Shown here one piece after another: positions 1 to 6,286 of a stretch of 7,930 nt of DNA. Position 1 is the first letter of the stretch, and each line of letters starts with the position of its first letter. Origin of the DNA: Proteobacteria bacterium HN_bin10 (lineage in GTDB: Bacteria > Pseudomonadota > Alphaproteobacteria > Caulobacterales > Aquidulcibacteraceae); contig LWDN01000071.1 of assembly GCA_002083515.1 (NCBI GenBank), positions 1 to 7,930 on the forward strand. The letters run 5' to 3'. Below the pieces are notes generated by a model. That model had not been told where the DNA came from. It ran no database searches and saw only the letters and a program-made list of their open reading frames with translations. The position numbers were made by a program, and so were the translations under genes.

Positions 1-1
1 C

Positions 2-427
2 GCCATCGTCGTCGGCGCGGCCGCCACCAACGCCCTCCACGTCACCGGACGCCGGTTCGAGGACATCAAGGTCGTCTCCACGGGGGGTGGCGCGGCGGGG
101 ATCGCCTGCCTCAACATGCTCCTGAAGCTCGGCGTCAGGCGCAGGAACATCTGGCTCTGCGACCTTGCGGGTCTCGTCTACAGGGGCCGCACCGCCGAGA
201 TGACGCCGCAGAAGGCCGACTATGCCCAGGGCGACAGCCCCGCGACGCTCGCCGACGTGATCGGCGGGGCCGACCTCTTCCTCGGCCTTTCCGGGCCCGG
301 CGTCCTCACGCCCGAGATGGTGGCGAAGATGGCGCCCCGGCCCATCATCTTCGCGCTTGCGAACCCCAATCCCGAAATCCTGCCCGACGACGCCCGCGCC
401 GCCGCGCCCGGCGCGGTGATCGCCATG
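2..427 (+). CDS. maeB: Malic enzyme, partial: NAD(P)-binding segment only, both ends missing
   Basis: This would oxidatively decarboxylate malate to pyruvate with NAD(P)+ in the cytosol. The frame is open from base 2, so the N-terminal catalytic domain lies off the window. About 141 residues of the Rossmann domain are visible: a glycine-rich turn STGGGAAG near residues 26-33, the CDLAGLVYRGR strand and loop near 53-63, and the FALANPNPEI motif near residues 117-127, which closely resembles the bacterial malic enzyme consensus. Homologs continue after the following VIA with T-G-R-S-D-Y-P-N-Q. Here the frame instead runs, after VIAMG, into ABC permease sequence, so the C-terminal part is missing. 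By hand count about 94% of codons end in G/C, against about 80% in the permease part; Leu is CTC 10, CTT 3, CTG 2. There is no stop codon before 896, so a gene caller would report a single fused gene from 2 (or from an ATG at 116) to 898. Family is clear; the 3' end is approximate. Confidence 0.85.
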
Positions 428-898
428 GGCGCGCTGGCGCTGTTTGCGCTGGCGCGCGAGGCGGGCTGGATCGGCGGACTGGGCTCAGGCCTCGCATTGC
501 TGGCGCTGATCTGGACCTACGCCGCCCGCTTCGCCGCGGCCGGCGTCGGCCCCATCGACGCAGGCTTGGCGCGTCTTTCGAAAGGCATCGACGCTTCGGC
601 GCGCACGCTTGGCGCTGGGCCCTGGCGGCGTCTGGTTGCGATCGATCTGCCGATCGCATTGCCAAGCCTCGCCACGGCGGCGCTCATTCTGTTCGTGGAA
701 ATTCTGAAGGAACTGCCGGCGACGCTCATCCTGCGGCCATTCAATTTCGACACACTAGCGGTGCAGGCCTATTCCTATGCCAGCGACGAGCGCCTGCTCC
801 AGGCCGCCGCGCCGGCCTTGCTCATCTTCCTCGCCGGCCTTGCGCCGATCGTGCTGATCGCACGCGGTATCGACCGCACGCGGGCGGGTGCGCGATGA
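428..898 (+). CDS. fbpB: Iron(III) ABC transporter permease (FbpB-like), C-terminal fragment
   Basis: This is the C-terminal part of an inner-membrane permease that moves ferric iron, delivered by a periplasmic binding protein, into the cytoplasm. About 155 residues remain; full FbpB-type permeases are usually around 500 or more residues. Visible are a hydrophobic helix (ALLALIWTYAARFAAAGVG), the EAA-type cytoplasmic loop that contacts the ATPase (DASARTLGAGPWRRLVAIDLP), another hydrophobic helix, the highly typical ELPATLILRPFNFDTLAVQ stretch, ASDERL, and a last helix before the stop. The stop overlaps the start of the ATPase gene (ATGA at 895-898), as expected in an fbp operon. The 5' part, including the first permease half and a start codon, is absent: the frame runs back into malic enzyme sequence. 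Leu codons here favour CTG (14) over CTC (7). A thiamine- or other-metal relative is possible but the RPFNFDTLAV motif favours iron. The left boundary is approximate. Confidence 0.85.
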   Translation, partial: GALALFALAREAGWIGGLGSGLALLALIWTYAARFAAAGVGPIDAGLARLSKGIDASARTLGAGPWRRLVAIDLPIALPSLATAALILFVEILKELPATLILRPFNFDTLAVQAYSYASDERLLQAAAPALLIFLAGLAPIVLIARGIDRTRAGAR

Positions 899-1908
899 GC
901 CAGATCGTCTTCAACACCGTCAGCTGCGCCTATGGGAGGACGCTTGCGCTTGAGGGCGTCTCGTTCACCGCGCCGGAAGCACAAGTCGTGGCGCTGCTGG
1001 GCCCTTCCGGCTCGGGTAAATCGACCATTCTGCGGCTCATCGCCGGCCTCGAACCCGTCGATAGCGGCGAAATCCACATTGACGGCGAACGCGTCTCGGC
1101 GCCGGGCGTTTGCGCGCCCACCGAAGCGCGGCGCATCGGCATGGTGTTTCAAGACTATTCTTTGTTTCCGCATTTGACCGCCGGCGCCAACGTCGCCTTC
1201 GGCCTCGCCAAACTCAGCCGCGCCGAGCGCGAAGAGGCGGCGCTAAGGTGGCTCGACCGCGTCGGCCTCAAACACCGCGCGCACAGCTTTCCGCACGAAC
1301 TGTCGGGCGGCGAGCAGCAACGCGTGGCGCTGGCGCGCGCGCTGGCGCCGAAGCCGCGCGCCATACTGCTCGACGAACCGTTCTCCGGCTTGGATGCTAG
1401 CCTGCGCGCGGAGCTCCGCGACTCCACGCTCGCCACTCTAGCTGAAACGCACACCACCACATTGTTCGTCACGCACGATGCGGAAGACGCGCTGCAAGCC
1501 GCCGACCGCGTCGTTCTGCTCAAGGCCGGGCGCGTGTTGCAAGAGGCGACGCCGCGCGAGGCTTACGATCGCCCCGCATCGCTCGACGCCGCGGCGGCGT
1601 TGGGGCCGGTCAATGTCGTCGAAAGCGTCGTCGCCAGTGGCGCGGCGGCGACGCCGTTCGGCCCGATCCGCGCCCAGCACTTGGCGGCCGGCGCGAAAGC
1701 CATCTGCGCGGTGCGCGCCGAAGCGCTTGCGCTAAAGCCGGGCAACGGCGCGCGTGTGATCGAGGTGCGCCCGCACGGCGCGCACGATCTGGTGCGCATC
1801 GAAGCTCAAGGGACAATCTGGCGCGCGCTGGTTCCGGCGCGCACGCCGCTTGGCGATACCGTCAGTGTCGAGATTCAGCCCGCCGGAGCGTTTGCGTTTT
1901 CGGCTTGA
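895..1908 (+). CDS. fbpC: Iron(III) ABC transporter ATP-binding protein (FbpC-like)
   Basis: This cytoplasmic ATPase powers the ferric-iron permease encoded just upstream. The 337-residue protein has every nucleotide-binding motif intact: Walker A GPSGSGKST (36-44), Q-loop FQDYSLFPH with Gln86, signature LSGGEQQR (136-143), Walker B ILLDE (157-161), D-loop GLD (165-167) and switch His194. Residues from about 235 onward form a C-terminal domain like the regulatory/TOBE-like regions of FbpC and other CUT1/ferric-type ATPases. The ATG start overlaps the permease stop by four bases (ATGA), which implies translational coupling and fixes the start. No periplasmic iron-binding gene (fbpA) is in the window. 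The last 34 bases overlap antisense with the methyltransferase gene. Family is certain; ferric iron as substrate is inferred mainly from the neighbouring permease. Confidence 0.93.
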   Translation: MSQIVFNTVSCAYGRTLALEGVSFTAPEAQVVALLGPSGSGKSTILRLIAGLEPVDSGEIHIDGERVSAPGVCAPTEARRIGMVFQDYSLFPHLTAGANVAFGLAKLSRAEREEAALRWLDRVGLKHRAHSFPHELSGGEQQRVALARALAPKPRAILLDEPFSGLDASLRAELRDSTLATLAETHTTTLFVTHDAEDALQAADRVVLLKAGRVLQEATPREAYDRPASLDAAAALGPVNVVESVVASGAAATPFGPIRAQHLAAGAKAICAVRAEALALKPGNGARVIEVRPHGAHDLVRIEAQGTIWRALVPARTPLGDTVSVEIQPAGAFAFSA

Positions 1909-2885
1909 GCCGGTGGCTCAGCGGCGGCGGCGCTATCTGCGGGCTTGCGCAGAATGAAACGCCGACGCTCCAGCCGCCGCGTCGCCAGTAATTGCAGCCG
2001 CATCCGCCAGGCTTCGGTCTCCCAGGCCAGCTCGCGCGCCACCGCGACTTCGAGCCCGCCGGTTTCGGCTAAGCGCCCGCCCAATTGCTTGAACGCCGCG
2101 CGCGCGGTGAACAGAAAATCGTCGGTCATGTCTTCGTCGGCTTCGAGCGCGAGCCCGGCGTCGACGAAGAATTGCAGCACGTCGCCATGGGCGCGGATTT
2201 GCGGCTCGGCGAAGGACGACGCGAACGCCGTCGCCAGTTCGGGCGACTTGAAGCCGACATAGCATTCGACCACGGCGCTGGCGCCGGGCTTCAGGCATTT
2301 CATGATCTGCTGCGCCAGATGCGGCGGGTAACCGCAATAAGCGAAGTCATCGATGCTCAGGAGCCCGTCATAGGCGCCCGGCGTGAACACGTGCGCTTCA
2401 AGATCGATGCGGGCCGCACTGATGCGGTCGGCGAGCTTGGCTTGCTTCAAGCCGTGCTGCAGCGCTTCGAACGTCTCCTCGCGCCACTCGAACACGTCGA
2501 TCTTGCCCGGATGCGCCGCGGCGACCGCGATCATCGGCCCGGCAAGACCCGGCCCCAGCACGGCGAGCACGCCCTCGGGCGCAAGCCCGATGCGCGCCGG
2601 CTCCAATTTGTCGGCGGTCGCATCGCCCGGACGGCAACGATCCTCGCCCCAAAGCAAAGCCAGCGCCTGTAAACGCGGCGGCAATTCGTAAGGCAGTTCG
2701 TCGAACAGCTCGTCTTCGATGTCATTGGCGGGCGGCGCTGCAGCCAGCTTGGCTTCGATCTCGGCGAGCGCGGCGTCCTGGTCGAAGACCTCGCCTTCCC
2801 ACCACGCGCGCAGCTTCGCGCGCGTGAGCGCGAGGCTTTTCTTATCGAAGAGAGCCTTTTTGGCCGCCATAGCAGCGGCGAGCAT
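1875..2885 (-). CDS. Divergent class I SAM-dependent methyltransferase-like protein
   Basis: Last gene of the minus-strand cluster, 336 residues. The central part resembles a Rossmann-fold methyltransferase: a motif I-like strand and loop VLAVLGPGLAG (106-115), an acidic residue ending the next strand in IDVFEW (129-134), a motif IV-like YDGLLSIDD (172-180) and a following KPGASAVVE strand (199-207). Motif I is degenerate (GPGLAG instead of GxGxG), so SAM binding is plausible rather than proven. An N-terminal region of about 75 residues and a charged C-terminal helix with RMRLQLLATRRLERRRF flank it, and an Ala/Pro-rich tail ends the protein. The substrate cannot be told. Start: ATG at 2885, 12 bases after the hydrolase stop; an ATG five codons in (2870) is an alternative, and neither has a strong ribosome site. 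The 3' end overlaps fbpC by 34 bases on the opposite strand. Confidence 0.72.
   Translation of the reverse strand: MLAAAMAAKKALFDKKSLALTRAKLRAWWEGEVFDQDAALAEIEAKLAAAPPANDIEDELFDELPYELPPRLQALALLWGEDRCRPGDATADKLEPARIGLAPEGVLAVLGPGLAGPMIAVAAAHPGKIDVFEWREETFEALQHGLKQAKLADRISAARIDLEAHVFTPGAYDGLLSIDDFAYCGYPPHLAQQIMKCLKPGASAVVECYVGFKSPELATAFASSFAEPQIRAHGDVLQFFVDAGLALEADEDMTDDFLFTARAAFKQLGGRLAETGGLEVAVARELAWETEAWRMRLQLLATRRLERRRFILRKPADSAAAAEPPAQAENANAPAG
1906..1920. other. Short perfect hairpin at the fbpC stop codon
   Basis: TGAGCC-GGT-GGCTCA forms a six-base stem with a three-base loop, starting at the fbpC stop codon and lying inside the end of the methyltransferase gene. There is no T-run on either side, so it is at best a weak terminator between the converging genes. 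The hairpin is seen; a function is not. Confidence 0.3.
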
Positions 2886-2897
2886 AGGCCTGTTCGG

Positions 2898-3923
2898 TTA
2901 ACGATTTGCTTGGACGACGGGCAAAAGCGGCGGCGATTGCGACGGCAGCGGCGCGTCGGGATCGTCTATGAACGCCAGGATGTCGGCATAAACCACCTCC
3001 CGCTGCAGATCGCGCAACAGCCAGTGCCAGCCATTGGCGTAGAGCGCCGTGCGGGCGCTTACCGGCAGCCGTCGCGCAGCGGCGATGGCGGAATTGCGCG
3101 GGATGATCTGATCGTTGGCGCCATAGAGGAAGAGCACGTCGCCATCGAGATTGGCGGAACGGTCGGACGCCGCCTCCATCAGATTGACGAGGCCGTAGAC
3201 GGCGTCGATCCGCGTCGACCAGATCATGTGCGGCGCCCGCCCCGCCTGGATCAAGGCTTCGCGGTTGTCAGATGCGGTGCGCGTGCGGACGACGCGCCGC
3301 GGCGGCTCGACCGCACGCCACGGAAACGTGTGCGCGCCGATCCAGAGCGTCAGCGCATAATGTTCGGGCAGCGTCGACCAGCCCCAGACGGCGGGCGCGA
3401 CCAGTACGATGCGGTCGACGTCGGGCGCGTTCTCGGCGCCGAACGTGGCGATGGCAGCGGCGGCGCCCATGGAATCGCCGATCACGACGATCTTGGAGTT
3501 GGGGTGCGCGCGGCGCGCGACGATGACGGCCGTGCGCAGGTCCTCGGTCATCAGCCGCTCACCCGCCCAGACGCCGCGATGGGGCGAGCGCCCAAAGCCG
3601 CGCGCATCGTAAGCGTAGGTGGCGACGCCGCGCTCCGCGAACCAAGGGCCGGAGAGATAGAACGTGTTGGCGTAATCGTTCATGCCGTGCAGGCCGATAA
3701 TCACCGCCCGCGGCTCTTCCGCCGGCAGCCACGCGGTCAGGCCAAGCTCGGCGCCGTCGAAAGAGACGAAGCGCTCATTGGCGACATCGAAACCCGGCCC
3801 ACTGAAGCCTTCGAGCGGCGAGCCGGCGCGCTGCACCGTCGGCACACACGCGGCGAGCACCATCAATGCAAGGCAGATGAAACTCTGCGCCGCAGCTCGG
3901 GAAGCAAGTCTCGTTCGAACCAT
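2898..3923 (-). CDS. Lipoprotein alpha/beta hydrolase (serine hydrolase, lysophospholipase/monoglyceride-lipase type)
   Basis: A 341-residue serine hydrolase likely anchored to a membrane on the periplasmic side. From ATG 3923 it has a short basic N-terminus (MVRTR), a hydrophobic stretch and a lipobox LAAC with Cys26. The fold motifs are in order: oxyanion-hole HGMNDY (79-84), DARGFGRS (106-113), nucleophile elbow GDSMG with Ser151, Asp271 in LYGANDQIIP and His300 in NGWHWL, giving a complete Ser-Asp-His triad. The layout fits the Hydrolase_4/serine aminopeptidase S33 group; likely substrates are acylglycerols, lysophospholipids or other esters. The frame stays open upstream to 4136, but that extension lies inside the preceding gene and would bury the signal peptide, so the later start was chosen. 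It overlaps the glycosylase gene by 61 bases. Fold and triad are clear; the substrate is unknown. Confidence 0.87.
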   Translation of the reverse strand: MVRTRLASRAAAQSFICLALMVLAACVPTVQRAGSPLEGFSGPGFDVANERFVSFDGAELGLTAWLPAEEPRAVIIGLHGMNDYANTFYLSGPWFAERGVATYAYDARGFGRSPHRGVWAGERLMTEDLRTAVIVARRAHPNSKIVVIGDSMGAAAAIATFGAENAPDVDRIVLVAPAVWGWSTLPEHYALTLWIGAHTFPWRAVEPPRRVVRTRTASDNREALIQAGRAPHMIWSTRIDAVYGLVNLMEAASDRSANLDGDVLFLYGANDQIIPRNSAIAAARRLPVSARTALYANGWHWLLRDLQREVVYADILAFIDDPDAPLPSQSPPLLPVVQANR

Positions 3924-4459
3924 GGATTGCGCTTCAGCCACCCCGTATTCCGCCACGACGGATGCGGCAGAGGCATGACCTCCGGCGGATAGTCGCGCCA
4001 GGCGCGCACCGTCTCCCCCAGACTTGGCTTCGCCGCATCGCCCAAATGATAGCGTTGCGCATAAGTCCCGACCAGCAGGGTCAGCCGCACATTCTTGAGG
4101 AGCGGCAGCAATTTCGGCCGCCATAACGGCGCACATTCAGGACGCGGCGGCAGGTCCGCGCCCTTGACCGTGCCCGGATAGCAGAAGCCCATCGCAGCCA
4201 CCGCGATATTGCTTTTGTCGTAGAAGGCCGCGCGGTCGAGTTGCATCCAGTCGCGCAGCCGATCGCCGGAAGGATCGTCCCACGGCACGCCGCTTTCATG
4301 CACACGCCTGCCCGGCGCCTGGCCCGCGATCAAAATGCGTGCACGCGCATCGACCCACACCACCGGGCGCGGCTCATGCGGCAGTGCCTCCGCACAGACG
4401 CGGCAAGCGCGGATTTCGGCGACGAGGCTCGTGAGCTTGGTCACGCGCGCCGGTACCAT
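3863..4459 (-). CDS. Uracil-DNA glycosylase superfamily protein with four-Cys iron-sulfur pattern
   Basis: Predicted cytoplasmic DNA-repair glycosylase of 198 residues that would remove uracil or related damaged bases. Motif 1 is GQAPG (46-50) followed by RRVHESGVPWDDPSGDRLR, comparable to GEAPG...G.PF.G.AG..L of family 4 enzymes. Motif 2 is the HPSWRN stretch (166-171). Cysteines 19 and 22 (CxxC) together with Cys93 and Cys109 (15 residues between) match the C-X2-C...C-X14-17-C arrangement that holds a 4Fe-4S cluster in family 4/5 glycosylases. Motif 1 differs from the classical families, with Gln for Glu, so substrate choice may differ. The ATG at 4459 is the only usual start after an in-frame stop at 4496-4498, which is also the stop of the preceding gene; a GGAAG sits close upstream. 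Superfamily membership is confident; exact activity is not. Confidence 0.85.
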   Translation of the reverse strand: MVPARVTKLTSLVAEIRACRVCAEALPHEPRPVVWVDARARILIAGQAPGRRVHESGVPWDDPSGDRLRDWMQLDRAAFYDKSNIAVAAMGFCYPGTVKGADLPPRPECAPLWRPKLLPLLKNVRLTLLVGTYAQRYHLGDAAKPSLGETVRAWRDYPPEVMPLPHPSWRNTGWLKRNPWFERDLLPELRRRVSSALH

Positions 4460-4495
4460 GCTTCCGTCAGCGCGTGGAGCGCCTCCCTCAGCGGA

Positions 4496-4951
4496 TCAGG
4501 CCGGCGGCAACGCTTTGGTTTCGTCCGCCCGGTACCGCAAACGCACCGCGGGCAGCAGGCCGACATCGATTTCCATGTGCGCGCAGCTAAACCCGGGCGC
4601 CTTGATCTGGCGGTGCACCTCGCCGGCGCGCGCCAGCACGCCGAGCATCGCCGAGCCAATCTTGTTGTCCTTCAGCGCTTCGCGCGCTTGAGCGATCGCC
4701 GCCTCATGCGTCAGCGCCGGCACGAAGTGGGCAATGATCTTCGGTGTCAGACCCAACTCGATCTCGAACTCGTGCATGGCGTAGCCTGCTTGCCGCAAGG
4801 CCGGCAATGCGCTCTGAAACGCGCCCATCGTCTCCTGCAGTTTCTCGGCCCCGTACTGCTTCAATTCGGCGAGCTTTTCGCCCGGCAAAGCGGCAATGCC
4901 GCGGGCGTGTTCGGCGAAAGTTTTCGGGGGCGGTTTGGAGTCTGAGGTCAC
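4496..4951 (-). CDS. Hypothetical protein, 151 residues, with an internal repeated motif
   Basis: I do not recognise this protein. It has no signal peptide or membrane segment and is probably cytoplasmic. The first half (about 10-60) is predicted mostly helical and charged (LPGEKLAELKQYGAEKLQE). Two short segments resemble each other: FEIELGLTPKI (62-72) and MEIDVGLLPAV (126-136), sharing a spaced E-I-x-x-G-L-x-P pattern, which suggests two related strand-turn units separated by a helical linker. The GTG start at 4951 overlaps the preceding stop in GTGA, with a TGGGATGAG-like ribosome site just upstream, so it is very likely a real, coupled gene. It ends 36 bases before the glycosylase start and is in the same frame as it. 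Function unknown; position suggests co-expression with the acyl-CoA dehydrogenase and the glycosylase. Confidence 0.75.
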   Translation of the reverse strand: MTSDSKPPPKTFAEHARGIAALPGEKLAELKQYGAEKLQETMGAFQSALPALRQAGYAMHEFEIELGLTPKIIAHFVPALTHEAAIAQAREALKDNKIGSAMLGVLARAGEVHRQIKAPGFSCAHMEIDVGLLPAVRLRYRADETKALPPA

Positions 4952-5139
4952 GTCTCATCCCAATCCGCCGCGCGCTCGGCGATGAAGCGTTCGACTTCTC
5001 CCTGGGGCGGGTCGCCCAGCAGCTTTCGCGCCTCACGTTGAATGTCTGCGATCTCACGCCGCCATTCTCCCGCCGGCGTCACGGCGATATCGCGGATATC
5101 GCGAGCGTCCGCCTCCTCTTTGCGCTCGTTTTCGTCCAT
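4948..5139 (-). CDS. Small hypothetical protein, 63 residues
   Basis: A short, highly charged soluble protein starting MDENERKEEADARDIRDI and containing GEWRREIADIQREARKLLGD, which looks like a helix. I know no family for it. Its reality rests on packing: the ATG at 5139 sits in TGATG with the acyl-CoA dehydrogenase stop, preceded by AAGGCGGGGA, and its own stop overlaps the next start in GTGA. A GTG one codon earlier (5142) is an alternative start giving 64 residues; the spacing from GGGG favours the ATG. The acidic/basic helical make-up could suit a small binding partner, but that is a guess. It may pair with the 151-residue protein that follows. Confidence 0.65.
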   Translation of the reverse strand: MDENERKEEADARDIRDIAVTPAGEWRREIADIQREARKLLGDPPQGEVERFIAERAADWDET

Positions 5140-6281
5140 CACTTCCCCGCCTTCATCATCTCACGGGCGATGATCAGGCGCTGGATTTCCGAGGTGCCCT
5201 CATACAAGCGGAAAATGCGCACATCGCGATAGAAGCGCTCGATGCCGTGATCGGCGACATAGCCGGAGCCGCCGAAAATCTGCACGGCGCGGTCGGCGAC
5301 GCGGCCGACCATCTCCGAGCAAAACAATTTCGCCGCCGCCGCATCCATCGTCACATCGCCGCCGGCATCGCGCTTGCGCGCCGCTTCCAACACCATGGCG
5401 CGGCCCGCGTTCGCCTCGGCGCGGCAATCGGCCAGCATCGCCTGGATCATCTGGAAATTGGCGATCGGTTGGCCGAATTGCTTGCGCTCGGCGGCGTAGC
5501 GCACGCTCTCCTCGATCAACCGCTCGGCGACGCCCACGCACACGGACGAAATGTGCAGCCTGCCGCGATCGAGCACCTGCATGGCGATGCGGAAGCCTTG
5601 CCCCTCTTCGCCTAGCCGCATCTCCGCCGGCACGCGGGCATTGTCGAAATTGACGTCGCAAATGTGGGCGCCCTGCTGGCCCATCTTCTTCTCGGGCTTG
5701 CCGACCGACACGCCCTTCAAGTCGCTCGGCACCAGGAAAGCCGAAACGCCGGCGCCGCCCTTCACCTCGGGATTGGTGCGCGCCATCACTGTGAACAGCG
5801 AGGCGCGGTTGGCGTTGGTGATGTAGCGCTTGGAGCCGTTCAGCACATAGACATCGCCGTCGCGCTCGGCCTTGGTGCGCACCGCGCCGGAGTCAGAACC
5901 CGCTTCCGGTTCGGTCAGCGCAAACGAGGTGATCACTTCGCCCGAAGCAATGCCTGGCAGCCACTTCTTTTTCTGCGCCTCGGTCCCGAACATGACGAGG
6001 CCCTGGCTGCCGATGCCGACATTGGTGCCGAAGGCCGAGCGGAACGCGGGCGAGCAGCGGCAGAACTCGAACATGGTGCGGCACTCTTCCTCCATGCTGA
6101 GGCCGAGCCCGCCGTATTCTTCGGGGATGGACACGCCAAACAGGCCGAGCGCGCGCATTTCCGCCAGCGCGTCGGCAGGGATGGCGTCATCCTCCGCGAC
6201 CTTGGCTTCGAGCGGGATCAGCCGCTCGTTCACGAAGCGGCGTACGGCGTCGAGCAATTGCTGGAATGTGTCGTGGTCCAT
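5139..6281 (-). CDS. Acyl-CoA dehydrogenase
   Basis: FAD flavoprotein that introduces the alpha-beta double bond into acyl-CoA esters, the first step of beta-oxidation or branched-chain acyl-CoA breakdown, passing electrons to an electron-transfer flavoprotein. The 380 residues are the usual length. Signature 1 is ALTEPEAGSDSGA (121-133), in the middle domain that binds FAD and substrate. Signature 2 starts at Gln334 (QIFGGSGYVADHGIERFYRD). The catalytic base is Glu361 in YEGTSEIQR, the position used by short- and medium-chain enzymes. RKQFGQPIANFQ (266-277) is the typical C-terminal-domain stretch. The ATG at 6281 gives the family N-terminus (FVNERLIPLEAKVAEDD); the frame stays open to 7043 but that extension is arginine/glycine-rich noise. 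It begins five bases after the lipoprotein stop and ends in TGATG with the 63-residue gene. Chain-length preference cannot be read from sequence. Confidence 0.95.
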   Translation of the reverse strand: MDHDTFQQLLDAVRRFVNERLIPLEAKVAEDDAIPADALAEMRALGLFGVSIPEEYGGLGLSMEEECRTMFEFCRCSPAFRSAFGTNVGIGSQGLVMFGTEAQKKKWLPGIASGEVITSFALTEPEAGSDSGAVRTKAERDGDVYVLNGSKRYITNANRASLFTVMARTNPEVKGGAGVSAFLVPSDLKGVSVGKPEKKMGQQGAHICDVNFDNARVPAEMRLGEEGQGFRIAMQVLDRGRLHISSVCVGVAERLIEESVRYAAERKQFGQPIANFQMIQAMLADCRAEANAGRAMVLEAARKRDAGGDVTMDAAAAKLFCSEMVGRVADRAVQIFGGSGYVADHGIERFYRDVRIFRLYEGTSEIQRLIIAREMMKAGK

Positions 6282-6286
6282 GTTGT

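Noticed and set aside
423..428. CCATGG (NcoI site) exactly at the malic enzyme/permease junction, suggesting a cloning ligation
   Set aside because: The same six bases occur several more times in the window, for example near 2186, 3468, 3920, 5392 and 7168, so its presence here is not informative.
1906..1920. A rho-independent terminator for fbpC
   Set aside because: The stem is only six pairs and no T-run follows on either strand; it is kept only as a hairpin.
2910..3992. A 360-codon plus-strand open frame opposite the hydrolase
   Set aside because: Its product is Arg/Asp-rich with no recognisable motif, and it is antisense to a gene with a full catalytic triad; it is a GC-rich shadow frame.
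3924..4136. A 71-codon N-terminal extension of the alpha/beta hydrolase
   Set aside because: It lies inside the glycosylase gene in another frame and would place the lipobox signal peptide in the middle of the protein.
4241..4945. A 234-codon plus-strand open frame opposite the 151-residue gene and the glycosylase start
   Set aside because: Low-information Arg/His/Gln-rich product with no motif; the opposite strand has coupled genes with plausible starts.
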